Shown: positions 16,163 to 24,192, counted from the stretch's first letter. The stretch is 32,315 nucleotides of DNA from Bacteroidales bacterium UBA1374 (GCA_002305545.1 DBRG01000010.1:39476-71790), one strand, 5' to 3'. Program-made: numbers and translations. The notes: generated by a model not told the origin, from the sequence alone.

Positions 16163-17939
16163 TGAGGTAGAAATCTTTCAACACATAGAAAGCAGCTTTT
16201 TTAACCCCTTTTTCCGATACCAGGCCTTTGCGGTTGAAGAAATCCTGGATATAAGGCAATTGCCTGCGCGGTGAACGGAAATCCATCAGGATCCAGGGCG
16301 ATGTCCCGGCAAATCCCTCTACCCTGTCAAACATTTCCAGGGTGTTCTTGTACAGCTCTGCCTGGTATTCCTCGGTCCAGCGCTGCCCCGGATCCCCGTG
16401 GTATCCCTGGAGCGCTCCGGCACCAAACTCGCTCACGAAAAACGGTTTGTCGTAAGGTATATACCATTGCCGTGTTTTGCAGTCCTGCGGGGTACCCCCG
16501 TACCAGCCCAGGTAGTGATTGAAACTGATGATATCTACAAAACGGCTCATGTAATCTTCCACTTTGTTTGTGTTGTCACTGAATCCGGATACTTCCATGG
16601 CCATGCTCAGCAACCTGGTATTGTCATTGTCACGGACCTGTTTGGCCAGGTTCTCCAGGAATGCATCCCGTGCCGGACTGTGGGGTGTTTCATTGGCCAC
16701 CGACCATACCACCACGGCACAGCGGTTCTTGTCCCGCTCCATCATCGCACGCAACTGGGCCGAGGCGTTTTCAAATGTGGGCGGGTTGTCAAAACGGATG
16801 GTCCAGTAGACGGGAATCTCGGACCAGACCATCAGCCCCATTTCCTCGGCAGTGCGGACCATGTGTTCGTTGTGTGGATAATGAGCAAGCCGCACAAAGT
16901 TGCATCCCAGTTCTTTTGCCCAGCCCAGCAGGATCCTGCATTCTTCCCGGCTAATGATACGGCCCTGGCGGAAAGGTGCCTCGTCGTGAATGCTGATGCC
17001 CTTAAGGAAGATTTTCTCCCCGTTCAGCAGAATGCTTTTACCTTCGGTGGCAATATTCCGGAATCCGATCCTGTCCAGGAGCGTATCTCCCGCTCCCGTA
17101 ACCTTTACCTGGTAAAGATAAGGCGATTCGGGCGACCAGAGATCCGGTTTTGCTCCTATCCGGAAAGTTGCTTCTCCCTTCTCATTGGTAAAAAATTGCC
17201 TGTCAATGCCCAGGCCCGGGATCTGCAATCTTACATTTATACCGGCTGCCGGACTGTTCAAACGGATGTATCCCTCAACAGCGTCATTCACACCTTTGGG
17301 CAATTGCACCAGGTAATCGTCTATGAAGATTTCAGGCGTTTCCACCAGCATCACATCCCGGGTGATACCCCCGTAATTCCACCAGTCAAAATTCAGTGTG
17401 GGCACGTTTTCCGGCTTACGTTCGTTATTGGCCCGCACAATCACAAAATTGTCCCCTTCCTGCAAAATGTCCGTTACATCAAAAGCAAAGGGGGTGAACC
17501 CGCCTTCGTGGGATCCCGCCTCCTTCCCGTTCACCCAGACGTTACAGGTATAATTCACCGCGCCAAAATACAGGAATACCCGTTTGCCGGATTTGGCCGT
17601 ATACGTGAAATCCTTTTTGAACCAGACAGTACCCTCGTAAAAAAACAACCTGTCATCCTGTGTGTTCCAGTCTCCCGGGATGGTCATGGTAGCGTCCCGG
17701 TCAAAATTGTATTCTACCAGGTCCCCGGGAGCCTGGGCTTTGCGGTTCTCAAAGAACCCGTTCTTCAGCGGTTGGCGGCGGTAATCGTAATACCCGTTGT
17801 CCAGCGGGTCCACAATATAGTTCCATGTCCCGTTAAGGGTCACCGTCCTGCGAGCATATACGTTCTGTAGCACGGGATTGGAAAATCCTTGCCAGAAAAA
17901 CAACAATACGCTCAGGATGCACAGCGTAATTTTCTTCAT
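16155..17939 (-). CDS. Secreted GH2 beta-glucuronidase-like glycoside hydrolase
   Basis: 594-residue enzyme with a signal peptide (MKKITLCILSVLLFFWQG). It has the GH2 order: jelly-roll sugar-binding domain (GAVNYTCNVWVNGKEAG), immunoglobulin-like domain, then TIM barrel. Acid/base Glu417 lies in SVANETPH and nucleophile Glu504 in SEFGAG. Near the end NRKG (Asn569-x-Lys571) matches the N-x-K motif that recognises the carboxylate in beta-glucuronidases, so glucuronide or galacturonide is the likely substrate rather than galactose. The open frame runs upstream to 18053, but that part is the oxidoreductase remnant in another frame, so the start at 17939 is chosen. It begins 7 bases after the remnant's stop, which suggests an older oxidoreductase-GH2 operon. 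Confidence 0.87.
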   Translation of the reverse strand: MKKITLCILSVLLFFWQGFSNPVLQNVYARRTVTLNGTWNYIVDPLDNGYYDYRRQPLKNGFFENRKAQAPGDLVEYNFDRDATMTIPGDWNTQDDRLFFYEGTVWFKKDFTYTAKSGKRVFLYFGAVNYTCNVWVNGKEAGSHEGGFTPFAFDVTDILQEGDNFVIVRANNERKPENVPTLNFDWWNYGGITRDVMLVETPEIFIDDYLVQLPKGVNDAVEGYIRLNSPAAGINVRLQIPGLGIDRQFFTNEKGEATFRIGAKPDLWSPESPYLYQVKVTGAGDTLLDRIGFRNIATEGKSILLNGEKIFLKGISIHDEAPFRQGRIISREECRILLGWAKELGCNFVRLAHYPHNEHMVRTAEEMGLMVWSEIPVYWTIRFDNPPTFENASAQLRAMMERDKNRCAVVVWSVANETPHSPARDAFLENLAKQVRDNDNTRLLSMAMEVSGFSDNTNKVEDYMSRFVDIISFNHYLGWYGGTPQDCKTRQWYIPYDKPFFVSEFGAGALQGYHGDPGQRWTEEYQAELYKNTLEMFDRVEGFAGTSPWILMDFRSPRRQLPYIQDFFNRKGLVSEKGVKKAAFYVLKDFYLTK

Positions 17940-17946
17940 AATGTTG

Positions 17947-18183
17947 TTATTTAGATTGTATGATTTTCCCGGCCCTGTCCACCAGTTCCAGTACTTCCAG
18001 GCTTCTTTGATGCGTGTTGACGGCAGATTCTTTGGCGCCCGACTCAATAACATCCAGGAATTCCTTCACTTCGTAATACATGTCGTCCGCAATGGTCGGC
18101 ACCGAAAGGTCTGTTGTGGTCCCGTCCCACAGCCGGCTTGTTGAACGTTCTGACAGATAATATCCGTTCCAGTAAAAAATGAA
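17947..18183 (-). pseudogene. Truncated C-terminal remnant of a Gfo/Idh/MocA oxidoreductase gene
   Basis: The minus strand encodes WDGTTTDLSVPTIADDM and continues to ELVDRAGKIIQSK and a stop at 17947-17949. From about 17959 to 18128 it matches the 3' end of the intact gene at 19522-20478 with about seven differences in roughly 165 bases. Upstream of 18128 the frame stays open to a TGA at 18184-18186 (reading YWNGYYLSERS) but no longer resembles the intact copy. The NAD-binding domain is missing. This is a broken paralogue at the edge of the AT-rich island and directly precedes the GH2 gene. Confidence 0.8.
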
Positions 18184-18229
18184 TCATTCGAATATGAAAA
18201 AAAATTGCAGAAATTATTTTCAGATATAA

Positions 18230-18237
18230 CAAAGATA
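18230..18237 (-). promoter_or_regulatory. Putative -7 element upstream of the remnant and GH2 gene
   Basis: TATCTTTG on the minus strand matches TAnnTTTG. It is in the AT-rich flank of the island, so the island may supply a new promoter to the remnant and the GH2 gene. No clear -33 box. Confidence 0.3.
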
Positions 18238-18242
18238 AAATA

Positions 18243-18255
18243 ACCTATACGACAT
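18243..18255. repeat. Inverted repeat, left copy
   Basis: ACCTATACGACAT; its exact reverse complement lies at 19331-19343. The pair bounds a 1101-bp AT-rich segment holding two genes. Confidence 0.5.
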
Positions 18256-18291
18256 AAAATTGAAGACTAAATAATTACTCAATAGAATATA

Positions 18292-18507
18292 TTACTCCTG
18301 TTTTTTCTTCTCTTTTCTTTCTTTATGACGATCAAATAAGTAAAACACTAAGACCATAAGAAGTGAAACTATGACTGAAGAAATCACATCTCGCCAAGCA
18401 GGTCTATTGGAGAAAAGTATATCCGATGTGAGAAAAAAAGAATAAAAGGCAAAGAAAACGAGATTGTATTTTATTTTTTTCATAACCAGTCTGAAATATA
18501 TTTTCAT
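18292..18507 (-). CDS. Small two-helix membrane protein, unknown
   Basis: 71-residue protein, not recognised. It has two hydrophobic segments (YNLVFFAFYSFFLTSDIL and SVIVSLLMVLVFYLF) and a strongly basic tail (RHKERKEKKKQE). A longer frame exists, but the start at 18507 is preferred because it overlaps the stop of the upstream lipoprotein gene as ATGA, implying translational coupling. Base composition is much more AT-rich than neighbouring core genes. A partner or protective role for the lipoprotein is a guess only. Confidence 0.6.
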   Translation of the reverse strand: MKIYFRLVMKKIKYNLVFFAFYSFFLTSDILFSNRPAWRDVISSVIVSLLMVLVFYLFDRHKERKEKKKQE

Positions 18508-19262
18508 GGAGCCACTGATGTCATACAAGCAAATATTGAAGCGATAGCAGCAGCGGCTGCAATAACAACCGCGTCAAGTGGTCCTAACCATGCACCAATA
18601 TAAGCAGCAGCGACAGCGGCCTCTGCATCAGCATATATTATGGGTTCGATTAAAGACCAAAGATAATCCCAATCGAGGCATTTTGTTGAGACATCATCAG
18701 TTTGCGAATCTATCCATTCATTGATGTTTTCATCCCAATATAGAGCTGAATCAACAAAAACAGCAGCGGTCACAGCGCATATGTTAAAAAGTTCATCTGA
18801 TGTGCTAACGTATTTTTCTGAAAAAAGGACTTGAGATACATCGTTTTCTATCTGATCAATATTTTCGAAATCAAGGACTCCCATTAAATCATTAAGTAAC
18901 TCATTTGAGATTTGAACAGATTGATCACTCCGGGTTTTAATTTTATCGAATAATATTTCACGTGAAAGAGCCCGGAATTCATTTTCATTATATTCAATGC
19001 CATTAGCGTCTAAATAAGATAAACTGATTCGATCAATCTCTTTAACAATGCCATCATGGTTTATCAGAATATTTGGGTTGAAAAGATCAGGTAATGCTTG
19101 CTCACGAAAAGTACGTATTAAACCACTATGATGATGTGCAGCAGACAAACATTCGTTAAAAATGTGTTGTCTTTCAATTAATTCTGCCTTTTCTTCTGAA
19201 GAATTTATTTGGCAAGAATTAGAGACCAGGCAGATAGCTAATAACAAAATAGTTCGTTTCAT
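18504..19262 (-). CDS. Putative lipoprotein of unknown function with Ala/Gly-rich C-terminus
   Basis: 252-residue protein, not recognised. The N-terminus MKRTILLLAICLVSNSC looks like a lipoprotein signal with Cys17. The middle is acidic and helical. The last 43 residues form a hydrophobic Ala-rich stretch (AEAAVAAAYIGAWLGPLD, then VVIAAAAAIASIFACM), reminiscent of glycine-zipper or peptide-bacteriocin-like helices but not matched to any family. AT-rich, coupled to the small membrane protein gene, and isolated between an oxidoreductase remnant and its intact paralogue, so probably acquired. The gap 19263-19521 upstream (259 bases) is AT-rich with no exact promoter match. Confidence 0.6.
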   Translation of the reverse strand: MKRTILLLAICLVSNSCQINSSEEKAELIERQHIFNECLSAAHHHSGLIRTFREQALPDLFNPNILINHDGIVKEIDRISLSYLDANGIEYNENEFRALSREILFDKIKTRSDQSVQISNELLNDLMGVLDFENIDQIENDVSQVLFSEKYVSTSDELFNICAVTAAVFVDSALYWDENINEWIDSQTDDVSTKCLDWDYLWSLIEPIIYADAEAAVAAAYIGAWLGPLDAVVIAAAAAIASIFACMTSVAP

Positions 19263-19330
19263 TTTTATTGTTATTTTTTAGAAGTCAATAATGATGTAGC
19301 ATAATCTTAAAAAATTTTAATTGTTAATAA

Positions 19331-19343
19331 ATGTCGTATAGGT
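19331..19343. repeat. Inverted repeat, right copy
   Basis: ATGTCGTATAGGT, the exact reverse complement of 18243-18255. No clear target duplication is visible outside the pair. Confidence 0.5.
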
Positions 19344-19521
19344 CAAATAGACGGCACGAGTATCATTGGATGCAAAAATTGGATTCAAAAAGGGATGTCG
19401 GAATATAATAAGACAGAACGTTAACAGGTGAATATTTACCGACTGAGTAAATATATTAAAAAATTGAATTTTAACCAAATTAAGAGGTGCCACCTGTTTG
19501 CGAGTTCCACCCTCCCCGGTG

Positions 19522-20478
19522 TTACAGTTTCCCGGCCCTGTCCACCAGTTCCAGTACTTCCAGGCTTCTTTGGTGCGTGTTGACGGCAGATTCTTTGGCG
19601 CCCGATTCAATAACTTCCAGGAATTCCTTCACTTCATAAAACATGTCGTCCGCAATGGTCGGCACTGAAAGATCTGTTGTGGTCCCGTCCCTCATGACCA
19701 GCACGGGATCTTTCATGGTGGAAAGCTTGCCAATGAGGATCCTTCCGTTTTCCCCCTGGATCTCCGATGGCAGGAAAGAATCCGAGATCTTGGAGAACAC
19801 CACCACCGCTTCCATCCCGGGATAGGTCATCAACACCGAGCCTTGTCCGTCCACCCCGGTGGAGAGGAGTGTTGCCGAGGCCTGCAGCTGTTGCGGCATG
19901 CCAAAGAGATGCACCAGCGGCGCCAGCCCGTACACACCCAGGTCCCGCAGCGCTCCCGTCCCCATCCCGGCACGAAACGCATTGCTTATCACACCTTTTT
20001 TGAAATTGTCGTAACGGGAGGAGTACTGGCAGAACTGCGCAAAAAACCTTCTTACCGGGCCGATGTGCGGCAAGGCTTCCCGAACGCGGGCAAAATTGGG
20101 CATCAGGGTGGTCTTCATGGCCTCCATGAGCACTACCCCGTTGCGGCGGGCCGCTTCTGTCATGGCTTTACCCTCTGCCAGTGAAGGTGCCAGCGGTTTT
20201 TCACAAAGGACGTGTTTCCCGTGTTCCATCATCAGGATGGCCTGCGGGGCATGGCAACAATTGGGAGAGGCAATGTAGACGGCATCCACCTGCCTGTCGG
20301 CAGCCAGCGCTTCCAGCGATGTAAAGGTTTTCCCGGCTTCGTGCCTGGCGGCAAATTCGCTGGCACGCTCCTGTGTCCGGGAATAAACAGCCTGCAAGGA
20401 AAAACGGGAATCATGAGCGGCTCCCCTCAGAAAGGAATCCACGATCACATTGGAACCAATGGTGGCAAAACGGATCAT
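19522..20478 (-). CDS. Gfo/Idh/MocA family NAD(P)-dependent oxidoreductase
   Basis: 318-residue cytoplasmic oxidoreductase, probably acting on a sugar or cyclitol. The N-terminal Rossmann part starts MIRFATIGSNVIVDSFL, with an unusual glycine pattern. The family motif CEKPLAP is present (about residues 92-98), followed by the alpha/beta substrate domain with YDNFKKGVISNAFRAG and a GTGALRDLGVYG block holding the usual conserved Asp. It starts 9 bases from the 3' end of tRNA-Val and has no promoter of its own in that gap, so it is likely transcribed with the tRNA. Its 3' end is duplicated at 17947-18128. Substrate not determinable. Confidence 0.88.
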   Translation of the reverse strand: MIRFATIGSNVIVDSFLRGAAHDSRFSLQAVYSRTQERASEFAARHEAGKTFTSLEALAADRQVDAVYIASPNCCHAPQAILMMEHGKHVLCEKPLAPSLAEGKAMTEAARRNGVVLMEAMKTTLMPNFARVREALPHIGPVRRFFAQFCQYSSRYDNFKKGVISNAFRAGMGTGALRDLGVYGLAPLVHLFGMPQQLQASATLLSTGVDGQGSVLMTYPGMEAVVVFSKISDSFLPSEIQGENGRILIGKLSTMKDPVLVMRDGTTTDLSVPTIADDMFYEVKEFLEVIESGAKESAVNTHQRSLEVLELVDRAGKL

Positions 20479-20486
20479 AGAAAAAG

Positions 20487-20561
20487 TGAGTTGTACTGGA
20501 TTCGAACCAGTGACCCCTACCCTGTCAAGGTAGTGCTCTAAACCAGCTGAGCTAACAACTC
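20487..20561 (-). tRNA. tRNA-Val (anticodon GAC)
   Basis: Read on the minus strand, a 7-bp acceptor stem GAGTTGT/ACAACTC, D arm with AGCTCAGCTGG, anticodon stem CTACC/GGTAG around loop TTGACAG (anticodon GAC), and T arm with GGTTCGAATCC. 75 bases with discriminator A; the CCA end is not encoded. Confidence 0.95.
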
Positions 20562-20588
20562 AATGTGTCAAGGCACGCAAATGTGGGG

Positions 20589-20618
20589 CAAAAATACAAA
20601 AAAGAACCAATTAATCAA
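20589..20618 (-). promoter_or_regulatory. Promoter of tRNA-Val (and oxidoreductase)
   Basis: TTG (20616-20618) then 19 bases then TATTTTTG (20589-20596) on the minus strand, a full match to the Bacteroidota promoter pattern, about 28 bases before the tRNA 5' end. It overlaps the stop codon of the upstream lipoprotein gene. Confidence 0.65.
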
Positions 20619-22113
20619 TACGCCGGAATCGCACCTCTTCGCGCTCCATCCGGTTGGCACTGCGTTCCAGTTTGCGCCGTTCGAGCTTCACCGCCGCTGT
20701 GACCAGCTCGGGACAATTGAAGGAACGGGTAAGGGTTCCGTAAAAGTGCTCCGGGTCTTTCTGGGGCAATAGGAACGGTTTGCCCGTATTGCCCTGTTCA
20801 TCGATATATCCGATGTAAGGCAGCACCAGCAACCCGTCCTGACGCCGGCTGGAAAAAACCACCCACCTGGAATTGCTGCTCCAGCTGTGGTAGCTTTCCA
20901 CATCGGGGCTGTTCCAGGCGTCAAGCAAACGCCATGTGTTGTCTTCCAGGTCCAGCAGGGCCAGTTCCGAAGCACGGTGATTGACCGGGAACGTGCCGAA
21001 ATCCAGCAGGGAAAAAAGGATGTGCCTGCCGTCGGGTGAGGGAACGGGCTGGGAAATGCTTTTCCCTATGGAAACAGCGTCAATGACCGTATGGATCTCT
21101 TTCCCGGTTTCGCCGGTGAGCGGATCAAAATCCACCCGGCACAGATTATACCTCAGGTCCCGGTATTCTGTGGGCAGGTCCTGTTCCCTGGCCAGGCAGA
21201 AATACAGGGAATGCCCGTCGGCAGAAAATTTGGGAAAAGTCTCAAAAGCCCCGGTGGTCAGCAGGTCTGAAGCCAGGATGCAATTTTCCTGCGTATCGTA
21301 GATCACAATGTCCGACACCAGGTCATACACTTCCACCCGGTCTTCCGCCGTCACATGGAAGGATTGGTAGGTTTTGTTGAGCGAATAGGCAATGTAGCGT
21401 CCATCGGGATGCCAGGAAGGATAGGAAAAGGCCGAGGAAGTGGAGTCGGTCCGGCTGTCAAGGTAGCGGAATGTTCCTTCTTTCTGCAGCACTGTGGCTC
21501 CCTTCTCTCCCCTTACGTGAAGGGAAAAATATTCGGGATCACCCTGTTTGAAGGAATGGCAATTCGCGCAGGTTTGAGGGATCAGGGTGTTTTCATAAAT
21601 GGCGCTGGTGCGGAACGAGGACAGCTCGCGCTGGTAGATGCCCACTTTACTGTACACTTCGTACCCGGGGGCAATGTAACGAAAAACCATTCCGTAATCT
21701 ATGGGCTGAGCGTTTACGTAAATGGTGAAGGGACGGTAACTGTGCCATTGCTTTCCATCCCAGCCCATGAGCGTAACCAGAAGACTGTCTCCCGCATTCT
21801 TTTCCAGCAAACGGGCCCAACCGCCCATGGGAAAACGGACGTGCCGCTTTCCGGACCCTTTGATAAAACTTCCATCGGCCCCCTCCACCCGTGCTTCCAG
21901 GCGGCTGAATGCAGGCTCCTCATCGCTAAGTAACGTGGTCTTTTCCAGGGTGAAATTCATGGGAGCGATATTGACCGGTACTGTCACTTCCTTGTAATCG
22001 GGCCATATGGCCGGCGGAGAATCCTCCGGAACCACTTCTCCTCCTGCATAACGGCACGCAACGATGGCCATCAGCGCCATGCATGCCAGGCTATATTTTT
22101 TTAAAAAAGACAT
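20611..22113 (-). CDS. TolB/PD40-like lipoprotein with c-type heme motif
   Basis: About 500-residue exported lipoprotein (signal MSFLKKYSLACMALMAIVAC). A CANCH motif (Cys182-x-x-Cys185-His186) suggests covalent heme c binding. The C-terminal half holds WD40-like/TolB beta-propeller strands: PSWHPDGRYIAYSLN, PKFSADGHSLYFCLA, PSPDGRHILFSL and SWSSNSRWVVFSSRR. Such proteins occur across Bacteroidales next to DUF6057 genes; their role is unknown, possibly envelope electron transfer or sensing. Start 22113 is preferred over 22134 for its clean signal peptide; the gene overlaps the DUF6057 gene by 23 bases. Confidence 0.78.
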   Translation of the reverse strand: MSFLKKYSLACMALMAIVACRYAGGEVVPEDSPPAIWPDYKEVTVPVNIAPMNFTLEKTTLLSDEEPAFSRLEARVEGADGSFIKGSGKRHVRFPMGGWARLLEKNAGDSLLVTLMGWDGKQWHSYRPFTIYVNAQPIDYGMVFRYIAPGYEVYSKVGIYQRELSSFRTSAIYENTLIPQTCANCHSFKQGDPEYFSLHVRGEKGATVLQKEGTFRYLDSRTDSTSSAFSYPSWHPDGRYIAYSLNKTYQSFHVTAEDRVEVYDLVSDIVIYDTQENCILASDLLTTGAFETFPKFSADGHSLYFCLAREQDLPTEYRDLRYNLCRVDFDPLTGETGKEIHTVIDAVSIGKSISQPVPSPDGRHILFSLLDFGTFPVNHRASELALLDLEDNTWRLLDAWNSPDVESYHSWSSNSRWVVFSSRRQDGLLVLPYIGYIDEQGNTGKPFLLPQKDPEHFYGTLTRSFNCPELVTAAVKLERRKLERSANRMEREEVRFRRID

Positions 22114-24100
22114 AATACCAATAGGTTTTCCCAAAATCCTTTTTCAATTCCCTTTCAGGCCTTCCGCCTGCAAACTGTTGATACATGGCTGTAAAATCAT
22201 CCAGTCTTTTGCGTACGTCCCCGGATATGTTCCAGGGGATGCCTTCCAGCGAGCTGTTGTTCTGTACCCAGTACAAAGCCAGGGCTTCCTGGTATGGAAC
22301 GGGAAGTGTTTTATCACTTCCGGAGGGATATTCCAGGGTAATGTAATCGGCAAAGCGTTCCAGGTCCTTGGCCAGCAAGGTATAGGCCAGCATGTAAGCG
22401 TAAGCCATCTTGTTCTCCCGGTTGTTCCGGTACAGGACATCCAGCATGGCGTTGAGCCCCTGGGGGCTGAAGAGCATTTCGTCCCGGTAACGGATCCTGC
22501 GGATGCGGCCATAAAGCGGATGTTCTGTAATACGCTCCTCATCTCCAAGCCGTTCCTCATCTCCAAGGCATTGCATGGCCTCTTGCGCCCATTTCCGGTA
22601 AAAGAGAGTTTTTGACAATTGCTCCAGGTAGGTGCGAGCCACCCGGTAATGGCCGTTGATGATGTTAGTCTGGGCAAGGCGCTGGTAGCACCGGGCACTC
22701 TTCTGGAAATCGGGGATGGCCTCCATGGCGTCGTAGGCGTTGCGTTGCGCGGAGTTGACCATGCCCAGGTGAAGGTACACCTCGGACATCATCAAGGGAG
22801 TAACGAAATCCCGGCGAAAAGGCAGCAAAAGCCCTTCCGGTCCCTGTTGCGGATGGTGGAACATTTCCGTTTCCAGGCGGCCGGTCTTCCACAAGGCCAG
22901 GTTGACGGCCACCATTTCAATGGAAGAGCCGGGGGGATCTTTTTGCGCCCGCTGCAGCACCTCGTCCCACTGCTCTTCATATACCAGAATGTCATATGCA
23001 AAAAGCAATTCCTTGTCCCTGTCGGCAAAATGATACAGACCTGCTACAGTGGCTGCGGCAAGCAACACCCACAGCGCAGGGGTAATGATCCGGTGCAGGC
23101 GTGCGGTGCCCGGAGCGGGCGAAATGATCCGGTGCAGGCGGGCGGTGCCTGGTGCAAGGATCAGGCGGTGCAGGCAACCGGTGCCCGGAGCGGGAATCAG
23201 CTTGCAGATCAGGGGAACAATAGCGGCCAGTGCCCAGGCTACATACTGCAGGGGGTATGAAAAATAGTAGTATCTATAGAAATGGAGCCCTCCCAGCAGT
23301 TTTTCATAGGGATACTGCCAGAAAATACGCGCGGCCACAGGATAGAGGAAAACAAGCGCCACTGCCGGAAGTACCCGGAGGGCATACGTTTTCCAGCGGC
23401 CTGTGCCCCGGCAAGGATTTTCCATGCGATTTGTCCTTCCGGGAACGGCTTCCCCGGTGCAAAACACCTCGGAGCAAAACGCTTCCAGATACAGGAAACA
23501 GGCCGTAAAAATGAGCACGGTCCCACCAGCCAGAAAGAACAACACCGGTTGCAGGATATAAAATACGGCAATCCTTGATTTCCTATCGCCAGCGCGCTGG
23601 TACAGATTCACTGCCCACAGCGCCAGCAACAGGGCCACCACCGCAGAAATCAAGTAATTTTCGTTGCACAAAAGCAACCATACAAAAACAGAAGGCAGGT
23701 ATGTGAGCGGATACCAGAGAGGGGTGGCGGGGGCACTGCCAGAGTCACTGTTGGGAGCACTGCCAGAGTCACTGTTGGGAGCACTGCCAGGAACTCGGCC
23801 AGCCACCCGGCCAATAACTCGGCCAGAAACCCCATATGCAATCCCGGCCACCAACCGCTGCATCAGCACCAGCAACAAAGCTATGATCAGGGCTCCTGCC
23901 CACGAGTACCGGAAAAATTGGGTGAAAAACCCTCCCAGGTAAAAGGAAAAGCCCTCCGGATGCAGGACCGAATCCATGAAATAGTCCGTCCCAAACCGGA
24001 AAAACTGGAACTGTTCGTGAAACCGCAAATGGTACGGAAGCACTAACCAGAAAAAAAGAAAAACACCCAGCCCGAATACCAGTGAACAGACTTTTCGCAT
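22091..24100 (-). CDS. DUF6057-like polytopic membrane protein
   Basis: 669-residue inner-membrane protein. Hydrophobic helices fill the N-terminal half (for example VCSLVFGLGVFLFFWLVL, ALIIALLLVLMQ, FVWLLLCNENYLISAVVALL, LFFLAGGTVLIFTACFLYL); the C-terminal half is soluble and helical with tetratricopeptide-like character (YEEQWDEVLQRAQ, MSEVYLHLGMVNSAQRNAYDAM). This organisation fits the DUF6057 family of Bacteroidales, of unknown function. Three in-frame tandem expansions are visible: GSAPNSDS at about residues 104-123, APGTxxLHRxI at about 302-339, and GDEER at about 512-523. It forms an operon with the heme-motif lipoprotein. Confidence 0.75.
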   Translation of the reverse strand: MRKVCSLVFGLGVFLFFWLVLPYHLRFHEQFQFFRFGTDYFMDSVLHPEGFSFYLGGFFTQFFRYSWAGALIIALLLVLMQRLVAGIAYGVSGRVIGRVAGRVPGSAPNSDSGSAPNSDSGSAPATPLWYPLTYLPSVFVWLLLCNENYLISAVVALLLALWAVNLYQRAGDRKSRIAVFYILQPVLFFLAGGTVLIFTACFLYLEAFCSEVFCTGEAVPGRTNRMENPCRGTGRWKTYALRVLPAVALVFLYPVAARIFWQYPYEKLLGGLHFYRYYYFSYPLQYVAWALAAIVPLICKLIPAPGTGCLHRLILAPGTARLHRIISPAPGTARLHRIITPALWVLLAAATVAGLYHFADRDKELLFAYDILVYEEQWDEVLQRAQKDPPGSSIEMVAVNLALWKTGRLETEMFHHPQQGPEGLLLPFRRDFVTPLMMSEVYLHLGMVNSAQRNAYDAMEAIPDFQKSARCYQRLAQTNIINGHYRVARTYLEQLSKTLFYRKWAQEAMQCLGDEERLGDEERITEHPLYGRIRRIRYRDEMLFSPQGLNAMLDVLYRNNRENKMAYAYMLAYTLLAKDLERFADYITLEYPSGSDKTLPVPYQEALALYWVQNNSSLEGIPWNISGDVRKRLDDFTAMYQQFAGGRPERELKKDFGKTYWYYVFFKKI
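22533..22567. repeat. 18-base tandem duplication in DUF6057 gene
   Basis: The 17-mer CGNTCCTCATCTCCAAG occurs twice with an 18-base period, encoding GDEER twice. Frame preserved. Confidence 0.8.
23084..23195. repeat. About 36-39-base tandem repeat (three copies) in DUF6057 gene
   Basis: Units begin near 23084, 23123 and 23160 and share ATCCGGTGCAGGCG and GGTGCC, encoding variants of APGTARLHRII. The first two units are most alike. Frame preserved; the repeat falls between predicted membrane helices. Confidence 0.8.
23733..23790. repeat. 24-base tandem repeat (2.4 copies) in DUF6057 gene
   Basis: Two identical 24-base units at 23733-23756 and 23757-23780 and a 10-base partial third, encoding GSAPNSDS. 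A shorter repeat (AACTCGGCCAG) follows at about 23792-23827. Confidence 0.85.
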
Positions 24101-24104
24101 AAGA

Positions 24105-24138
24105 CAAAGTTAAGAAAAAGCTTCGCTTTTTGAACAAA
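24105..24138 (-). promoter_or_regulatory. Putative promoter of the DUF6057 operon
   Basis: TTTG (24135-24138), 22 bases, then TAACTTTG (24105-24112) on the minus strand. The start codon at 24100 is only 4 bases on, so the transcript would be nearly leaderless. A small hairpin (AAAAAGC/GCTTTTT) lies between the two boxes. Confidence 0.4.
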
Positions 24139-24192
24139 TGGAGGTGGGACCTCTTTTAACCGCCGAGTGATCTTACAAAGCGGAAATTATAT

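Noticed and set aside
16398..17870. 490-codon open frame on the plus strand
   Set aside because: It is fully antisense to the GH2 gene, whose catalytic motifs are intact. The translation has no recognisable domain and the frame is a by-product of codon bias.
17940..18053. N-terminal extension of the GH2 open frame
   Set aside because: It translates the oxidoreductase remnant in another frame; the signal peptide starts at 17939.
20487..20561. tRNA-Asp
   Set aside because: The loop reads TTGACAG, so the anticodon is GAC (Val), not GTC.
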